Assembly: GCA_028698405.1 (NCBI GenBank)
Contig: JAQVDF010000056.1
Span: forward strand, 1-8,076
Origin: Phenylobacterium sp.
GTDB taxonomy: Bacteria > Pseudomonadota > Alphaproteobacteria > Caulobacterales > Caulobacteraceae
DNA: 8,076 nt
Direction of reading: 5' to 3'
The position numbers and the translations under genes were made by a program. The first letter of the stretch is position 1; each line of letters opens with the position of its first letter. Below, piece after piece: positions 6,236 through 8,076 of this stretch. The notes beneath the pieces are model-generated. The model was not told the DNA's origin and did not search any database. It saw only the letters and a list, made by a program, of their open reading frames with translations.

Positions 6236-6466
6236 AACTCTTCCTCCAGGTCGCTCGGTCGTGTCGCCAAGTCGAACCTCTCTTGAGGAAACCTTACACC
6301 ATGCCCGGGTTCTGCAAAGTATTTATGACGGCTGATAAGCGCGGAGGCTTTTTCCGGAACGAGCCGCCAGAAGACACAGGCCCGTCGCAGGCTTCTCGTT
6401 ACGGTCATCATCGGTTCACCGGACTGTCGCAAAGAGCCGGAATAGTCCCGCCGCCAAACTGATGGG
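6236..6466. promoter_or_regulatory. Divergent intergenic region with AT-rich island
   Basis: This region separates the small exported-protein gene (minus) from the recombinase-like gene (plus) and should hold both promoters. An AT-rich island at about 6290-6352 stands out from the GC-rich surroundings and contains TTATGACGGCTGATAA (6323-6338), an imperfect dyad. For the minus gene, TTTGCA and TAAGGT spaced 16 nt (within about 6318-6291) form a weak -35/-10 candidate. GGACT (6421-6425) and AGTCC (6444-6448) form a short inverted repeat nearer the plus-strand gene. I found no reliable promoter for the plus-strand gene. Confidence 0.4.
6243..6247 (-). promoter_or_regulatory. Strong Shine-Dalgarno of the small exported-protein gene
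   Basis: The minus strand reads GGAGG with a 7-nt spacer to the ATG at 6235. It is the cleanest ribosome binding site in the window and fixes the start of this small gene. Confidence 0.75.
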
Positions 6467-7036
6467 GTGAGCAAGCCTCCCTCAAGCTGCGGGGACGGTG
6501 TCGACTTGCGCTACGGTATTGTTCGAGGCGTAGCGCCCCTGCCTTCCGCGGCTGCACAACGCGAACGGCTTCAGGCGGAAGGCTGCGACGTCATCGTCGA
6601 GGAGGGCGAGCCGTCGCAGGAGAGCGAACGGCGGCTGAACAAGCTGCTGTTCGGCATCAAGCGCGGCGACGAGGTGCTGGTCTGCAGTCTCGCGAGCTTC
6701 ATGCGCTCGACCGGAGAATTGGTGCAGCTGCTCCGCGACCTGCTGGAGATCGGCGCGACCGTGCGGATCCTCGACGGCGAAACCGACGGCCACGCGCTGA
6801 GACCGTCCGAACAGGCCACCGAAGTCCTCACCCTGCTGGCCGAACACGAGATCCGCCGGCCCTCGCGGCCGGGGCCTCGGACGCCGGGGCGGATCGGCGG
6901 CGGCAGCCGCAACAAGCTCTCCAAGTACCAGACCGACTACGCCCGAAAGCTGCACGCGGAGGGGCAATCCCTGCGCGCGATCGGCCTGCTGTTCCAGATC
7001 TCGCCGGACGAGGTCTGGGATCTGATCGGCAGCTGA
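6467..7036 (+). CDS. Serine-recombinase-like protein lacking catalytic residues (189 aa)
   Basis: The N-terminal half (about 15-105) follows the resolvase/invertase fold: RYGIVRG start, AAAQRERLQAEGCDVIVEE (28-46), a RRLNKLLFGIKRGDEVLVCSL stretch (55-75), then RSTGELVQLLRDLLEIGATV (80-99). The catalytic serine of the YxRVS motif is absent (YGIVRGV, 16-22). The LDRLxRS motif reads LASFMRS (75-81), losing the Asp and first Arg and keeping only the last Arg. A basic Gly/Pro-rich linker (130-150) leads to a C-terminal helix-turn-helix-like segment, LSKYQTDYARKLHAEGQSLR followed by AIGLLFQISPDEVWDLI (151-187), as in Hin-type HTHs. It is therefore probably a DNA-binding protein, not an active recombinase. 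The GTG at 6467 is the first start; TTG at 6506 is an alternative. gspO follows 3 nt after the stop, suggesting co-transcription. Confidence 0.7.
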   Translation: MSKPPSSCGDGVDLRYGIVRGVAPLPSAAAQRERLQAEGCDVIVEEGEPSQESERRLNKLLFGIKRGDEVLVCSLASFMRSTGELVQLLRDLLEIGATVRILDGETDGHALRPSEQATEVLTLLAEHEIRRPSRPGPRTPGRIGGGSRNKLSKYQTDYARKLHAEGQSLRAIGLLFQISPDEVWDLIGS

Positions 7037-7039
7037 CCG

Positions 7040-7684
7040 GTGGCCCAGGGCCTGCACCTCGCGGCCTCCGTCGGGCTGGGCTTCCCGATGGGCTATGTGC
7101 TGGCTGTGATGTCGCTGCGGCTGGCCGACGCGGCAAGGCCGCCGTCGCCAGCCCGCGCCCTGGCCTTCATCCTCGGCGGGGCCGGATGCGCGGCCTGGGC
7201 GGCCTGCCTCGGCGGGGGGGCGAACGCCCTGCTCGGCGCGCTGCTGGGTTGGCAACTGCTGCTTCTGGCCAGCCTCGACGCCGAACACCTGTGGCTCCCT
7301 CGAGTGCTCACCCTGCCGCTCATCGGCTCCGGACTCGCCGTCGCGACGGTCTTCGGACCGGCGCGCCTGGCTGACTGCGCCCTGGGCGCAGCCGCCGGCT
7401 TCCTGGCCCTGCGCCTGCTGGGACTGGCCTACCGGCGCCTGCGTGGACGCGAGGGGCTGGGCGGCGGCGACGCCTATCTGCTGGCCGGCGGCGGCGCCTG
7501 GGTCGGCTGGATCGCCCTGCCCTCGGCCCTGGTGTGGGCGGCGCTCGCAGGCCTCGCCTACGCCGGTCTTCGGGCCGTCATCGGCCGGCCGCTCGCCCAC
7601 CACCAACCGATTCCGTTCGGCGTCTTCCTCAGCTTCGGGATCTGGCTGGCCTGGCTCTACGGCCCGATCGGCCGGGGTGGATAG
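7040..7684 (+). CDS. gspO: Prepilin peptidase of the GxGD type, GspO-like (214 aa)
   Basis: Polytopic inner-membrane aspartyl protease (A24 family) that cleaves leader peptides of pseudopilins or pilins. The first catalytic Asp is Asp80 in ASLDAEHLWLPRVLTLPLI (77-95); the second is Asp144 in LGGGDAYLLAGGGAWVG (140-156), the GxGD motif. IPFGVFLSFGIWLAWLYG (191-208) matches the conserved C-terminal 'PFGPFL' helix. At 214 aa it lacks the long cysteine-bearing cytoplasmic domain of PilD/GspO enzymes of about 280 aa, so it may cleave without N-methylating, or methylation is done elsewhere. The usual LPD is LPR here. The GTG at 7040 starts 3 nt after the recombinase-like gene. It is convergent with a gspM fragment, so type II secretion is the likely client, but a Cpa/Flp pilus peptidase is an alternative. 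Confidence 0.85.
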   Translation: MAQGLHLAASVGLGFPMGYVLAVMSLRLADAARPPSPARALAFILGGAGCAAWAACLGGGANALLGALLGWQLLLLASLDAEHLWLPRVLTLPLIGSGLAVATVFGPARLADCALGAAAGFLALRLLGLAYRRLRGREGLGGGDAYLLAGGGAWVGWIALPSALVWAALAGLAYAGLRAVIGRPLAHHQPIPFGVFLSFGIWLAWLYGPIGRGG

Positions 7685-7711
7685 GGCTTGGCCTGGAGGG
7701 CGCTAAGCCCT
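7683..7711. terminator. Possible bidirectional terminator hairpin between gspO and gspM
   Basis: AGGGCTT (7683-7689) is the exact reverse complement of AAGCCCT (7705-7711), with a 15-nt loop. The arms overlap both stop codons of the convergent genes, TAG at 7682-7684 and TAG at 7705-7703 on the minus strand. No T-tracts flank it, so intrinsic termination is uncertain. Confidence 0.4.
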
Positions 7712-8076
7712 CGGCCGGTCCAGTGTCGCATCCACCCGCAGGCCGCCACCCTCACCTTTCACCACCGTCAGGTTGCGCGCGGACAGGCCGTGCTCGCGCT
7801 GGAGCAGCGCCAGCCAGGGGAACAGGTTGGTGGCCGAGGCGGCGTCGAGGGCCACCCGCAGCCCGCCTTCCGGATCCGGCTCGACGCGGACCAAAAGGAC
7901 GCCCGCCGTCGCCGCCGTTTCGGCGATCACCTGTTCCGGCGCCCGCGTCGGCTCTGCGATGGCGACCTGACCCTGCATCGCCTTGATCCGCGCAGTCGCC
8001 CGGCGAACCTCTGCGCCCGTGGACAGCGCGCTCTCGTAGCGGTCCCGGGCCCGTTCACCTGCATCCAGCAGCGGAG
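7703..8076 (-). CDS. gspM: Type II secretion system protein GspM (partial, C-terminal 123 aa)
   Basis: GspM is an inner-membrane assembly-platform protein that binds GspL. The fragment starts inside a charged helix (PLLDAGERARDRYESALSTG, then AEVRRATARIKA) typical of the GspM periplasmic coiled region after its single membrane helix. It continues into a ferredoxin-like domain: GVLLVRVEPDPEGGLRVALD, then ASATNLFPWLALLQREHGLS and ARNLTVVKGEGGGLRVDATL. The LFPWLA.L....G and final V.ATLDR strand are hallmarks of the GspM C-terminus. The frame is open past the right edge, so an internal ATG at 7978 is not the start, and the cytoplasmic tail and membrane segment lie outside the window. It is probably the last gene of a minus-strand gsp operon, convergent with gspO. 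The short GspM-like domain could also be from a GspL-type protein, but the pattern favours GspM. Confidence 0.8.
   Translation of the reverse strand, partial: PLLDAGERARDRYESALSTGAEVRRATARIKAMQGQVAIAEPTRAPEQVIAETAATAGVLLVRVEPDPEGGLRVALDAASATNLFPWLALLQREHGLSARNLTVVKGEGGGLRVDATLDRPRA

Noticed and set aside
6262..6285. tRNA T-arm-like GGTTCGACT on the minus strand
   Set aside because: The bases around the loop do not pair and no anticodon or acceptor stem fits.
6467..7036. Mobile element or integron marker based on the resolvase fold
   Set aside because: The catalytic residues are lost and no terminal repeats, transposase or target duplications are visible nearby.
7213..7220. Run of seven G in gspO as a phase-variation tract
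   Set aside because: The frame is intact through it, the run encodes plain glycines, and such runs are expected at this GC content.
7703..7978. A complete 91-aa gene starting at the ATG at 7978
   Set aside because: The frame continues open to the window edge with GspM-like helix sequence, so this ATG is internal.

Overview
The window is GC-rich DNA with short intergenic gaps, strong G/C third-position bias and gene types typical of alphaproteobacteria. Caulobacteraceae (Caulobacter or Phenylobacterium) is my best guess, from overall impression only. It holds eleven protein genes, two of them cut by the window edges. I saw no rRNA, tRNA, CRISPR array or insertion sequence.

Left two thirds (1-5511): a phosphonate-type (PhnCDE) uptake locus on the minus strand. 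In transcription order it reads: phnD lipoprotein SBP (5511-4564), a second divergent PhnD-like SBP (4567-3719), permease phnE1 (3722-2829), permease phnE2 (2832-2011), then after an interruption the ATPase phnC (979-203) and a hexapeptide-repeat protein of the phosphonate-associated type (203 to beyond the left edge). The first four genes are joined by 4-nt ATGA overlaps, and phnC joins the hexapeptide gene by TGATG. Between phnE2 and phnC lies a PfkB-family kinase on the plus strand (1139-2014). It shares a CTAG stop with phnE2 and is divergent from phnC. The ATPase therefore probably needs its own promoter, and a Pho-box-like double repeat with a -10-like element lies in the right place for one.

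Middle (5512-6466): a 409-nt stretch without a convincing gene but with several inverted repeats; a gene for a small, probably exported two-cysteine protein (minus strand, 6235-5921); and a 231-nt divergent intergenic region with an AT-rich island.

Right end (6467-8076): a serine-recombinase-like protein lacking the catalytic serine (plus); a compact GxGD prepilin peptidase of the GspO type (plus); and, convergent to it, the C-terminal part of GspM (minus), which suggests a type II secretion cluster beyond the right edge. A 7-bp inverted repeat spans the two convergent stop codons.

Working model: the phn genes import an oxidised or reduced phosphorus compound, probably under phosphate control, while the right end belongs to protein export. 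The most unusual points are the split transporter operon with an antisense kinase, the second SBP without the usual ligand motif, and the catalytically dead recombinase-like protein next to gspO.
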